Origin: Planomonospora sp. ID82291 | Lineage (GTDB): Bacteria; Actinomycetota; Actinomycetes; Streptosporangiales; Streptosporangiaceae | Assembly: GCF_015711645.1 (NCBI RefSeq) | Contig: NZ_JABTEX010000002.1 | Location: 1-64,000, forward strand | DNA length: 64,000 nucleotides | Reading direction: 5' to 3' | In this document: positions 37,253 to 47,200 of the stretch, one piece after another | Numbering within the stretch: position 1 is the first letter of the stretch | Layout of the letters: each line of letters begins with the position of its first letter | Notes under the pieces: model-generated | What the model saw: the letters and a program-made list of their open reading frames with translations, nothing else | What the model was told of the DNA's origin: nothing | Databases searched by the model: none | Translations under genes and position numbers: made by a program

Positions 37253-39700
37253 CTACGGCTGGACATCGGCCACCCCGGTGATGCGGTGCAGGGCGAAGCG
37301 GTGGACCGCCGCCCGCGTCTCGTCGTAGGCGGTGAGGTAGCCGCCCTCCATGCGGGCGGGCTCCAGGATGCGGCTGGTGGCGTTGCCCTGCGAGTCGAGG
37401 TAGCCGATCCAGACCTGCGAGCCCTGCCGGATGGCCTCGCGCAGGGCGCCGATCGTGGCGGTCGCCGGGGAGCGGGGCACCTGCCCGTCGGGGGCGGCGG
37501 CGGGCTTGCGCCGGGCCCGGTGGGCGGCGTCCCCGGCCCGCACCGCGCGGACCGCGGCCGTGATCACCTCGGCGTCCAGGCCGCCGGACACGGCCGGGGC
37601 GCGGAGCTGCGGCGGGCCCTCGGTCCTGCGCACGTCGAGCCTGGTGATGATCACGTCGCCCTCCAGCGACTCGGCCACCGGGGCGTAGCCCATCGCGCGC
37701 AGCGAGTCGACGAGGGCCGACCGGGCGGTCTTGGACGCGATCACGGTGGGCGCCAGGCGGCGCAGCCGCAGCGGGGCGGCCCGCCGGTCGGCCATCACCT
37801 CGTCGAGCGCGGAGGGGTCGTCGCAGCGCACGTAGGAGCCGGCCGTGCCGACCCGCATGCGGCCGTGGCGGCGGGCCACGTCGGCGACCAGGTAGCCGAG
37901 CGGCTGCGGGACCGGAGTGGTCGAGTGCCGTTCCAGCATGGCCAGCATCTCGTCGGCGCCCTGCCCGGCGTCCAGCGCCCGCCGGATCGAGTGCTCACCG
38001 AACCGGTAGACCGTCGCGCCGCCGGTGGACTCCACGTCGGCGGCGAGCGCCAGCCAGCGGCTCAGCTCGCCGGTGAGCGGGCCCGGCGCCACCGCGGTCA
38101 GGTCGGCCTGGAGCAGCACGTGGTCGAGCGGCACGGGCAGCAGCGGGGCCAGCAGCCCGGCGGCCGTTCCCGCGCCGGTCCCCGCGCCACTCCCCGGGCC
38201 CGCTCCCGTCCCGGACTCCGTACGGCCCGCGGCGTCGTCGCCGGCCCGCGCGGGCAGCAGGGCGCGGCCGTGGCGGGCGAGGGCGCCGAGACCGGTGACC
38301 CCGATCTGCTCGGCCTCGCGCAGGGTGAACTCCACCAGCCGGTCGCGATGGGGACCGCGGCGGCGCGGCTGCTCCCAGGCCAGGCGCTCCCGGACCGAGT
38401 CGAGGGTCGGCGCCAGCGGCGCGGTCGCGGCGTCCCCGGCCGTCGCCAGGACGCCGAGCACGGCCGCGCGGACCTCCGGCGCGGCGGCGCGGCGCAGATC
38501 GGGATGGAGCGCGTTGAGCAGCCGGTCGCGCTCGTCACGGTCGCCGATCACCCCGGGCACGCGGTCCGTGGCGAGCCAGGTCGACGCCAGCACGACCCAG
38601 CGCTCCTCGGTGGCGCGCACCCGCCAGCCGTCGTAGACGGGGGTGGGCATCCAGTCGCCGTCGACCGCGCCGCTCGCCGCCACCAGGCCGGCGGCGTGCG
38701 CCACCTCGATGACCAGCCCGGCCGCCCACTCGGGCAGGTCGAGCAGGGCCGCGGCGCGCTTCAGGTCGCGTACGGCCAGGCCGCCGCCGCGGAGCACACC
38801 GGGAGGTTCGGCGCCCCACCGTTCGCAGAGCTCCTCCACCGCGCGGGTGAAGGCGAACGCCTGCCCGGCGGCCGTCCGGTCGGTGAGGTCGCGGGTGCGC
38901 TCGGTGCCGGCGAGCGGCGGGGGGACGGGAGACAGCTCGCGGTGGATCCGGCCGCCGCGCAGGAACAGCCCGACCTCGCGCGGCAGCACGACGGACTCCT
39001 CCCCGGTCGCGCAGAGCAGCGCCCGGGCGAGCAGCTGCTCGATCGGCGACCGGGCGGTGGCGGCCCGCACCTCGCGGCGGGCGTTGGCCACCCGGCCGCT
39101 GGCCGGACCCCAGGCCAGCTCGTCGAGGGCGGACCGGGCCTGCGGGGAGACCTCTCCGACCAGCCGGGCGACGACCTCGGGGTCGGCCAGCAGCGCGCCG
39201 AGGGCCTCCGCGGTGTCGCCGCCACCGCCGAGGTCCCCGACCAGCTCGGCCAGGCGCTCGCGGTGGTAGTGCCGGAACGCCTCCCGCGCCGGAGGGCCCA
39301 GGCCCGCGGGGCCGTCCAGGACCTCCCGCACGCCGGGCGCCGGGGTCAGGGCGCGGTCGGGGCCGTAGACCAGGGCCAGCGTCCGCAGCCGGTCGACGGT
39401 CTGCCGGAACCGGGCCTCGAAGGCGGAGTCCGCCGGCCCGGACAGCGCGCGGGCGACTCCGGCGCGGAGCGGCCGGTAGGAGACCGGGGAGGGGAGCACC
39501 GCGAGCGTCTCCACGACCGCGAAGGTGAAGCGGTCGAGCCGGTCGAGCACCCGGCCGACCGCCGACGGGCTGCTCGCCCGCCCGGCCAGCCCCTCGACGT
39601 GGGCGGGGACGGGGGTGATGAGCTCGGGGCGCAGGGTGACGAGCTCACGCAGCTGCTCGTCGCTCCGGCCGCGCAACCACTTGGTGAACTCCGTGCTCAT
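37253..39700 (-). CDS. Helicase-C-terminal/XPB N-terminal-like protein with WYL-type end
   Basis: An 815-residue protein conserved in actinobacteria next to XPB. It opens with STEFTKWLRGRSDEQLRELVTLRPELITP and has a winged-helix-like region (VVETLAVLPSPVSYRPLRAGV), a central helical part, and MARRHGRMRVGTAGSYVRCD-like segments resembling the XPB/Ssl2 N-terminal domain. The last 65 residues (GSQVWIGYLDSQGNATSRILEPARM...HRFALHRITGV) look like a WYL ligand-sensing domain. No Walker motif is visible, so it is not a motor itself. A DNA-repair accessory role is inferred. ATG 39700 or GTG 39706 could be the start. Confidence 0.82.
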   Translation of the reverse strand: MSTEFTKWLRGRSDEQLRELVTLRPELITPVPAHVEGLAGRASSPSAVGRVLDRLDRFTFAVVETLAVLPSPVSYRPLRAGVARALSGPADSAFEARFRQTVDRLRTLALVYGPDRALTPAPGVREVLDGPAGLGPPAREAFRHYHRERLAELVGDLGGGGDTAEALGALLADPEVVARLVGEVSPQARSALDELAWGPASGRVANARREVRAATARSPIEQLLARALLCATGEESVVLPREVGLFLRGGRIHRELSPVPPPLAGTERTRDLTDRTAAGQAFAFTRAVEELCERWGAEPPGVLRGGGLAVRDLKRAAALLDLPEWAAGLVIEVAHAAGLVAASGAVDGDWMPTPVYDGWRVRATEERWVVLASTWLATDRVPGVIGDRDERDRLLNALHPDLRRAAAPEVRAAVLGVLATAGDAATAPLAPTLDSVRERLAWEQPRRRGPHRDRLVEFTLREAEQIGVTGLGALARHGRALLPARAGDDAAGRTESGTGAGPGSGAGTGAGTAAGLLAPLLPVPLDHVLLQADLTAVAPGPLTGELSRWLALAADVESTGGATVYRFGEHSIRRALDAGQGADEMLAMLERHSTTPVPQPLGYLVADVARRHGRMRVGTAGSYVRCDDPSALDEVMADRRAAPLRLRRLAPTVIASKTARSALVDSLRAMGYAPVAESLEGDVIITRLDVRRTEGPPQLRAPAVSGGLDAEVITAAVRAVRAGDAAHRARRKPAAAPDGQVPRSPATATIGALREAIRQGSQVWIGYLDSQGNATSRILEPARMEGGYLTAYDETRAAVHRFALHRITGVADVQP

Positions 39701-39784
39701 TTCCACAATGGTAGGAGTCCCGGCCGACAGCGCGCGGACCGGTACGGTCCCGGGAGACGGGCCGGGGCGGGACCGGCGGCCGGA

Positions 39785-40408
39785 TCAGCCGATCGCCTGC
39801 ACGGCGGGACGGGGCATGAGGCCGAGCGCGAGCCGTACCCAGGAGTCGACGAAGCGGTCCCTGTCGGCGCGGCCGGGGGGCTCGCCGACGGTCTCCTGGA
39901 ACAGCCGGTAGTGGATGACCGCGCCGCCCAGCACCGCGCCGATCGCGGGCCAGTCGAGGTCGGCGCCGGCGTACTCGGGCTGAGCCCGGAACCACGTGGT
40001 GATCGCGTCGAACATGGGCTGCAGCAGCCCCTCGCGCACCACCGCGACCAGCTCGGGGAACTGGCTGAGGTCACGGAAGAAGACGCGCGTCAGCTCGCTC
40101 TCCTCGCGCACCTTGGCCAGCCCCGACCGGCACAGGTGGGCCAGGCGCTCCTCGATGGCCAGGTCCGCCTCGACGGTGCTCATCTCGGCCAGCGTCTCGG
40201 CGATCTGCGTGCTGGTCCGGGCGGCGTGCTCGTTCATCGCCGCGGCGAGCACCTCGTACTTCGACTTGAAGTGCCGGTAGAGCCCTCCGGCGCCGGGGGA
40301 CAGCCCGGAGGCGGCCTCGATCTCGGCGACCGAGGTCGCCGAGTAGCCCCGTTCGGCGAACAGGCGCAGGGCCTCGTCGATGATCCGCTCGCGCGTCGAT
40401 CTGGTCAT
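39785..40408 (-). CDS. TetR/AcrR family transcriptional regulator
   Basis: A 207-residue repressor. The N-terminal helix-turn-helix is RERIIDEALRLFAERGYSATSVAEIEAASGLSPGAGGLYRHFKSK, a textbook TetR domain. The C-terminal ligand and dimer domain (residues 60-207) does not reveal the ligand. The start is ATG 40408. No transporter or enzyme gene stands divergently beside it, so its target is unclear. Confidence 0.92.
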   Translation of the reverse strand: MTRSTRERIIDEALRLFAERGYSATSVAEIEAASGLSPGAGGLYRHFKSKYEVLAAAMNEHAARTSTQIAETLAEMSTVEADLAIEERLAHLCRSGLAKVREESELTRVFFRDLSQFPELVAVVREGLLQPMFDAITTWFRAQPEYAGADLDWPAIGAVLGGAVIHYRLFQETVGEPPGRADRDRFVDSWVRLALGLMPRPAVQAIG

Positions 40409-40833
40409 TTGTCTGCCGATACCTCCGTCATGACCCTATCCAGTCGCAACCCGTCAGGATGCGGTTCACCGGATGCAACCGGTGGACCCGGGTGCGGCGG
40501 CGCACCGGTGGTCCACCGGTCGGGGGAGTAAGCGACCCCTTTTGCAAAGGGTTGCACAGCCGTCGCGGCGGCGTACAGGGAGGGGGGCTCCGGGGACGCG
40601 GGACGGGCGGACGCCGGGTCGGGGCGTCCAGCGGCGGCGCGGTGGCGGTGGCGGTGGCGCGGTGGTGGTGGCGCGGTGGCGGTGGCGCGGTGGCGGTGGC
40701 GGTGGGAGTCGGCCGAGATACCCGGAGCCGCCGCGGCCGGTTGATTCGTCCCTTTTTACACGGTCGCTCTGGGCGGCCTATGGGCATAACCTACTTCCAT
40801 CCCCTACACCACAGTCTGAACGAGGTCACCCCT
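40409..40833. repeat. Intergenic region with GGCGGT-type microsatellite
   Basis: 425 bases before the cold-shock-domain gene. From about 40630 to 40705 the sequence is a GGCGGT/GGCGCGGT hexamer-like repeat. Two TTTTGCAAAGGG or CCCTTTTTACACGG stretches are the only AT-rich points; TTTACA at 40755 may be the -35 element of the downstream gene. No gene is supported. Confidence 0.6.
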
Positions 40834-41232
40834 GTGCCGAGTGGCAAGGTCAAGTGGTACGACGCCGACAAGGGTTTCGGCTTCCTCACCCGCGACGACG
40901 GCGGTGAGGTCTTCGTGCATTCCTCCGCGCTGCCCGGCGGCGTGGACTCCCTCAAGCCGGGTCAGAAGGTCGAGTTCGGCGTGGCCGAAGGGCGCCGCGG
41001 CCAGCAGGCGCTCTCGGTCCGGGTGATCGACCAGCCCCCGGTCCTCGACAGGACCGCCAAACCGAAGGGCAAGCGCAAGAAGCCCGACGAGATGGTGGTC
41101 ATCGTCGAGGACCTGATCAAGCTCCTCGACACGGTCTCCATGTCCTACCAGAAGGGCAAGCACCCGGACGCCGCGCACGCCAAGAAGATCGCGACCGTGC
41201 TCCGCGCGGTCGCCGACGACCTGGACGGCTGA
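40834..41232 (+). CDS. Cold-shock-domain protein with C-terminal helical extension
   Basis: A 132-residue protein. Residues 1-65 are a cold shock domain (GKVKWYDADKGFGFLTRDD with RNP1 KGFGFL and RNP2 VFVHSSAL). A basic linker (AKPKGKRKKPDE) leads to a helical C-terminal half ending KIATVLRAVADDLDG. Similar two-part proteins are conserved in Streptomyces. It presumably binds RNA or single-stranded DNA. The start is GTG 40834, with GAGG 8 bases upstream. Confidence 0.92.
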   Translation: MPSGKVKWYDADKGFGFLTRDDGGEVFVHSSALPGGVDSLKPGQKVEFGVAEGRRGQQALSVRVIDQPPVLDRTAKPKGKRKKPDEMVVIVEDLIKLLDTVSMSYQKGKHPDAAHAKKIATVLRAVADDLDG

Positions 41233-41281
41233 CCCGGACCCTGGACGGCCGGCCCGGACTCTGGCTGACCCGGCCCCCGGC

Positions 41282-42991
41282 TCAGCCGTGGGGGTTGGTC
41301 AGGGGCTTGGTCCGCTGCTCGGCGGGCGGTTCGCCGCGCCGTACGACGGCGGTCGTGGTGCCCGCGGGCCGCTTGCCCGGGCGCGCCTTCCCCCGCCCGC
41401 GCCCGGCGGCCTCCGGGCCGGGCGGCGCGGGCGCGGGTCCGGACTCGGGCGCCTCCTGCGGGTCGCGGCGCCCGGGGTCATCCGATCCCTCCGGGCCCTC
41501 CGGTCCCCGGGAGGAGTCCGCGGCGGCGGCGCGGGCGGCCCGCGCCCGCGCGTCCCTGGCCCGGACGCGCGCGCGCCGCCGTACGACCAGCCAGCCGAGT
41601 GAACCGGCCAGCAGCGCGGCCATCGCGGCCAGCCCGCCGGGCCCGGCGGCGAACAGCGAGAGCAGCAGCCCGATCAGCCCGCCGACCACCCAGGCGATCT
41701 GCAGGAACGCCTCGACCACGCCGAAGGTGGACGAGCGGATCTCCTCGCCGATCTCGCGCTGCACGATCGCGTCCAGCGCGAGCTTGCCCAGTCCCTGGGA
41801 GAAGGCGGCCGCCAGCGCGACGGCCACCGCGGTCCACAGGCCGAACACCGCGGCCGCCACGACCGTGACCGCGCCCGACAGCGCGAGCGTGGCCAGCACG
41901 ATGACCTGCGGGGAGTGGCTCCGCGCCCACGAGGCCACCCCGGCCCCGGCCAGACCGCCCGCCCCGGCGGCCAGGGCCAGCACGCCGATCGCCACCGCCG
42001 GGGGCATGCCGGGCAGCTTCTTCTCCTGCACCAGGAAGAGCAGGTAGAACAGCAGGAAGCCGGAGTGGAACCGGATCGCCACGTTGGCCAGCATCGACTC
42101 GGCGACCACCGGGCCGACGTTGATCATGGTCCGCCAGCGCGGCGGGCGCTCCTCGCCCTCCTGCAGCTCGTCGAGGTCGGGGGAGTCCACGTGGCGCGGG
42201 AGCCGTACGGCCAGCACGCCCTGGACCAGGAAGAGCACCGTCGCCGCGCGCAGCACCCACTCGGCGCCGAGCCAGGCGCTGACGCCCGCGCCGAGGGGCA
42301 CCGCGACCCCCGCCGAGACCAGGGCGAACAGGGCGACCCGGGCGTTGGCGGTGACCAGGGCGATGTCGGCGGGCAGCACGCTCGGCATGATCGCGGCCCG
42401 GGAGACGTTGTAGGCCTTGGAGAGCACCAGCACGGCCAGCGCCGCGGGGAAGATGGTGAAGACGTCGCCGGGGGCGACCGCCGCGGCCATGGCGAAGCAG
42501 AGCAGCCCCCGGCCGAACAGCGTGCCCGCCATGACGAAGCGGCGGCCGGAGCGGAACCGGTCGAGGACCGGGCCGACGAACGGCGCGACCACCACGAACG
42601 GGATCATCGTGATCAGCAGGTAGAGCGCCACCTGGCCCCGGGCCTCGTTGACCGGGAGCTTGAACAGCGTGCCGGCCAGGGCCGCGGTGACCAGCGCGTC
42701 GCCCGCGCTGTGCGCGGCGGTCAGCTCGATCAGCTGGCCCAGCCCGGTGCGGCCCGCTCCTTGGGCGTGGGTCAGCCGGCGCGCCGCCCTGCCGACCCCC
42801 AGGGTCGCGTCCGCCGCGCCGCGCCCGGCCCGCCCGGCCGCCCGGCCGGTGCCCCGGGCCGCCCGCGCGGCCGCCCGGCCCGCCTGGGCGCCCGCCCGGC
42901 CCGCCCGCGCGGCGGCGCGGCCGACGCGGCGGGAGGCCTCCCCCGCACTCCGCCGTGCCCGTTCCCAGTCCGCTGCCACGCCTCCAGTCAT
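41282..42991 (-). CDS. MFS transporter with Ala/Arg-rich N-terminal and charged C-terminal extensions
   Basis: A 569-residue membrane protein. The first 80 residues are an Ala/Arg/Gly repeat (RAAARAGRAGAQAGRAAARA) with no hydrophobic helix. A 12-helix MFS core follows (residues about 85-480), with VGPVLDRFRSGRRFVMAG in the signature loop. A disordered tail rich in Arg, Pro and Glu ends the protein. The transport substrate is unknown. Its place between a cold-shock-domain gene and DUF3027 is, as I recall, conserved in actinomycetes. It is convergent with the former and divergent from the latter. Confidence 0.88.
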   Translation of the reverse strand: MTGGVAADWERARRSAGEASRRVGRAAARAGRAGAQAGRAAARAARGTGRAAGRAGRGAADATLGVGRAARRLTHAQGAGRTGLGQLIELTAAHSAGDALVTAALAGTLFKLPVNEARGQVALYLLITMIPFVVVAPFVGPVLDRFRSGRRFVMAGTLFGRGLLCFAMAAAVAPGDVFTIFPAALAVLVLSKAYNVSRAAIMPSVLPADIALVTANARVALFALVSAGVAVPLGAGVSAWLGAEWVLRAATVLFLVQGVLAVRLPRHVDSPDLDELQEGEERPPRWRTMINVGPVVAESMLANVAIRFHSGFLLFYLLFLVQEKKLPGMPPAVAIGVLALAAGAGGLAGAGVASWARSHSPQVIVLATLALSGAVTVVAAAVFGLWTAVAVALAAAFSQGLGKLALDAIVQREIGEEIRSSTFGVVEAFLQIAWVVGGLIGLLLSLFAAGPGGLAAMAALLAGSLGWLVVRRRARVRARDARARAARAAAADSSRGPEGPEGSDDPGRRDPQEAPESGPAPAPPGPEAAGRGRGKARPGKRPAGTTTAVVRRGEPPAEQRTKPLTNPHG

Positions 42992-43155
42992 ACCCGACCG
43001 GTGGCCGCCCTGTCCGATGCGGCGTGCCGGCCGGGGACGGGCGGTCGGCGGGGAGGGGCGGCGGACCTCCGATGATCATTTGATATCGGGACGAGCCGGT
43101 GCACAGCGGGACGTCGTCCGGTACGCGGTGCCGTTCGCTCCGGGCATAGGCGAGA

Positions 43156-43995
43156 ATGAATTACGTGACCCGTACTCGATCTCGCGCTGTAGCTCTCGAC
43201 CAGGCCTGCGTCGCCGCCGTCGATCTGGCCCGCTCCGCGATCGAGGAGAACGTCAGACCGGATCAGATCGGCGAGCACCTGGGGGTCGAGGGCGAGGGCG
43301 ACCGGGTGGTCACCCACCACTTCGCCTGCCTGGACCGCGCCTACCGGGGCTGGCGCTGGGCCGTCACCGTCGCGCGGGCCTCGCGGGCCCGCAACGTCAC
43401 GGTCAGCGAGGTCGTGCTGCTGCCCGGTCCCGGCGCTCTCCTGGCGCCCCAGTGGGTGCCGTGGAGCGAGCGGCTGCGCCCCGGCGACCTCGGCGTGGGC
43501 GACCTGCTGCCCACCGGCGAGGACGACGACCGGCTCGCCCCCGGCTTCACCGACACCGGCGACGAGACCGGCGGCGAGATCGACCACCAGATGATCTTCG
43601 AGTACGGCCTCGGCCGGGCCCGGGTGCTCTCCCCGATCGGCCGCGACCTCGCGGTGCGGCGCTGGCACTCCGGCGAGGCCGGTCCGCACACCCCGATCGC
43701 CCACGCCGCTCCCGCCCAGTGCTCCACCTGCGGGTTCTACTGGCCGCTGGCCGGTGCGCTGCGCACCGGGTTCGGTGTCTGCGCCAACGAGTACGCCCCC
43801 GACGACGGCCGCGTGGTGGCCGCCGACCACGGCTGCGGCGCGCACTCCGAGGCCACCGTGGTGCCGCACCAGGTGGTGCCCACCTCGCCGATCCTCGACG
43901 ACCACCTCTACGACGTCGAGGAGGAGGCGGGGGAGGCCGACCTGGCCGGTTCCGTGGACGACGGCTCCTCCGACGAGCCCCTGGGCCACTCCTGA
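43156..43995 (+). CDS. DUF3027 family protein with putative zinc site
   Basis: A 279-residue actinobacterial protein of unknown function. Conserved pieces are HHFACLDRAYRGWRWAVTV, WVPWSERLRPGDLG and the segment CSTCGFYWPLAGAL...GVCANEYAPDDG...ADHGCGAHSE, whose Cys and His residues could bind a metal. The acidic C-terminus is probably disordered. The ATG at 43156 opens MNYVTRTRSRAVALDQACV. It is followed by the GHKL ATPase gene on the same strand; the pair probably form a unit (inference). Confidence 0.85.
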   Translation: MNYVTRTRSRAVALDQACVAAVDLARSAIEENVRPDQIGEHLGVEGEGDRVVTHHFACLDRAYRGWRWAVTVARASRARNVTVSEVVLLPGPGALLAPQWVPWSERLRPGDLGVGDLLPTGEDDDRLAPGFTDTGDETGGEIDHQMIFEYGLGRARVLSPIGRDLAVRRWHSGEAGPHTPIAHAAPAQCSTCGFYWPLAGALRTGFGVCANEYAPDDGRVVAADHGCGAHSEATVVPHQVVPTSPILDDHLYDVEEEAGEADLAGSVDDGSSDEPLGHS

Positions 43996-43999
43996 CCCG

Positions 44000-44190
44000 A
44001 CCGGTCCGGCACCGCCCCGCGCCCCGCCGGGGCCGCCGGTTCGCCTCCGCTCCGGTCCGGTTCGCCTCCGCTCTGGTCCGCCTCCGCTCCGGTCCGCCTT
44101 CGCTCCGCTCCGGTCCGGTCCGCCGGGCCGTCTCCCGGTCCGGTCCGCCGGGTCGCCGGGCCGCCTTCCGCACCGGTCCGCGCCACCGTG
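44000..44190. repeat. Degenerate direct repeats between the DUF3027 and ATPase genes
   Basis: The stretch is built of repeated GGTTCGCCTCCGCTC / GGTCCGCCTCCGCTC units of about 15 bases (44040-44110), then CCGGTCCGCCGGG units. No coding signal of its own is evident. Confidence 0.6.
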
Positions 44191-44223
44191 GTGACCGGGG
44201 CCCTGACCTTTGGGAACATCGCT

Positions 44224-47200
44224 GTGACTGACTTCTTCGGCACCGACCGCCTCCGCTCCGCCGTGCTCGCGGCGTGGACCGCCTCGCCCGCGCGCTTCCG
44301 CGAGGACGCCAACGCGGAGGAGGACTTCGCCCTCGGCGGTTACCGCGACCGGCTGATCGTCGAGCTGGCCCAGAACGCCGCGGACGCCGCGCTCCGCGCC
44401 GGGGTGCCGGGACGGCTCCGGCTGTCGCTGCGCGAGGGCGTGCTCTCCGCGGCCAACACCGGCGCGCCGATCGACGCCGCCGGGATCGAAGGGCTGTCGA
44501 CGCTGCGCGTCTCCGCCAAGCGCGGCGAGTCCGGCACGGCGGGCCGGTTCGGCGTCGGCTTCGCGGCCGTGGTCTCGGTCTGCGACGAGCCGGTGATCGG
44601 CTCCCTGGGGACCGGGGTGGTCCGCTGGTCCCGCGAGCAGACCGCCGCGCTGGTGGCCGCCGAGCCCGCGCTGGCCGCCGAGCTCGCCGAACGCGGCGGG
44701 CACGTGCCGCTGCTGCGCCTGCCGTTCCCCGCCGGTCCCGTGGAGATCCCCGCCGGGTTCGACACGCTGGTGCGGCTCCCGCTGCGCGACGGCGCGGCGG
44801 TGGAGGCCGTGCGGCGGATGCTCCACCAGGCCGGTCCCGCGCTGCTGCTGGGGCTGCCCGCGCTGGAGACGATCGAGATCGATGTGGACGGCGAGACCCG
44901 GGTGATCGTCCCCGGCGGCTGGCGGGTCGTCGCGGCCTCCGGGCAGTTCACCCCCGAGCAGGTGGCCGAGCTGTTCGCCGACCGGCCGACCGAGGAGCGG
45001 GCCCGGCCGTACTGGACGGTCCGCTGGGCCGTACCGGTCTCCCCGGAGGACGGCCCGGCGGGGGCCGAGCCCCGGCCGCTGCCGGAGCGGGTGCCGCCCG
45101 TGGTGCACGCGCCGACGCCGAGCGACGAGCCGCTGGACCTGCCCGCGCTGCTGATCGCGTCCTTCCCGATGGCCACCGACCGGCGGCACGTGGCCGCGGG
45201 GCCCCTGGCGGAGTTCCTGGTCGAGCGCGCCGCGGAGCTCTACGTCGAGCTGCTGTCGGGCCTGCCCCGGACGCCGAAGCTGCTCGACCTCGTCCCCGGA
45301 CTGATGGGCAAGGGCGAGCTCGACGCCCGGATCCGCCGGGCGATCCTGCGCCTGCTCCCGGATGCGCCGCTGCTGCCCGCGCTCTCCCCGCCCGCCGAGG
45401 CCCGGGAGGCGGCCGGAGCCGCCGCTTCCGGCGGCCCGGGTGGGTCCGGTGGGTCCGCCGGCTCCGGTGGCTCTGTCGGCTCCGGTGACGCGGTCGACGG
45501 CCGTCCCGGCGGCGGGTTCGTCGTGTCCGGCCGGCGGGCGAGCGTGGTGGCGGCCCCCGGCGAGCTGCTGGAGCGGATCGCCGGGACGGTCCCCGGCCTG
45601 CTGCCCGCCGGCTGGCCGGCCCGGCACCCCGCGATCACCACGCTCGGCGTCCGGCGGGTCGAGCTCGCCGACGTCGTGGACCTGCTCGCCGGGGACCTGT
45701 CGGGCGAGACGGCCGCCGGCCGGGACCCGGTCTGGTGGCGCTCGCTGTACGAGGTGCTGCCCGCCGACGACCTGGAGGCGCTGGGCGCGCTGCCGGTCCC
45801 GCTCTCCGACGGCCGCCTGGTCCGCGGCCCGCGCGGCACGCTGGTGCTGACCGAGCGCGGCGCCCTGGACCCGGACGTGCTCGCCCCGCTCGGACTCCGC
45901 GTGGTCCACCCGGACGCCGCCCACCCGCTGCTGCTCCGCCTCGGCGCCGCCGAGGCGACGCCGCGCACGGTCCTGGAGGACCCGCTCACCCGCAGGGCCG
46001 TCGCCGAGTCCCTGGAGAGCGCCGACCCCGAGCCGGTGGCCCAGGCCGTGCTCGCCCTGGTCGACGCCGCCGGGCTGACCGCGGGCGAGGCTCCGTGGCT
46101 GGCCGAGCTGGCGCTGCGCGGCGCCGACGGCGAGCTCTACCCGGCGGGCGAGCTGCTGCTGGCCGACGGCGCGCTGGCCGGGCTGCTGGACACCGCGACC
46201 CACTTCGGCACGGCCGCGCCGGAGCTGGTCGAGCGGTACGGCCCGCGGGTGCTGGCCGCGACCGGGGTGCTCGACGGCTTCGCGGTCGTCAACGACAGCG
46301 ACGTGATGATCGACCCGGACGACTGCGACCACGACCTCGACCGCGAGGACGAGTGGCTGGAGGCCGTGCTCGACCTGCTGCCGGAGCTGGACGTGCCCCC
46401 GGTCGCCAGGGAGTTCTCCGCCGTCCGCGACCTGGAGTACGTCGCCGACTGGCCCTCCGCGCTGGCGCTGCTCTCGCGCCCGCCGCTGCGGGCGGTCCTG
46501 CACCCGCTGCGCGTCGTGGCGGCGGGCGAGGTCGTGGAGGTGCCGTCCTACACCTCGTGGTGGCTGTCCACCCACCCGGTGCTCGGCGGGAAGCGCCCCA
46601 CCCAGCTGCGCCTGCCGGGCGGCGACCCGCTCCTGTTCGGCCTGTACGGCGACGCCCCGCCCGCGGCCGACGCGGCGGCGCTGGCGATGATCGGCGTGCG
46701 GACCACGCTGGCCGACCTGCTCGCCTCGCACGGCGGGCCGGACGAGCTCCTCGACCTGCTCGCCGACCCCTCCGTCGAGGTGGACCGGGCGCAGCTCCGG
46801 GCGCTGTGGGTGGCCCTGGCCGCCGTCGACCCGGCCCGCGTCGCGCCTCCGCGGGCGGTCCGCGCGGTCCTCGGCGGTGAGATCGTCGTCGCCGACGCCG
46901 AGGACGGCCGCCTGCTGTCCGGCGGTTCCGGGTCGGGTTCCCCGGTCGGTTCCGGCTCGGGTGCCGGGGCCGTTTCCGGGGCGGGCCCGGCGGAGGCGGG
47001 CGAGCCGGTCGTGGTCGAGGCCCCCGACCTGCTCCCGCTGGTCGCGGACCGGCCGCTGGTCCTGGCCCCGTTCGACCTGGCCGAGGCGCTGTCGGAGCTG
47101 CTCGACCTGCCGCTGGCGGGTGAGGAGGCGGCCGGCGAGGTGACGTCGGCGGGCGAGGTCCGGCAGGTCCCGCCCGCGGTGCGGTCGCTGCTGCCCACCG

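Noticed and set aside
36314-40531. Plus-strand open frame of more than 1400 codons across the helicase region
   Set aside because: It is the antisense shadow of the DUF4190, WYL/helicase-like and TetR genes; its Gly/Arg/Pro-rich product has no motif.
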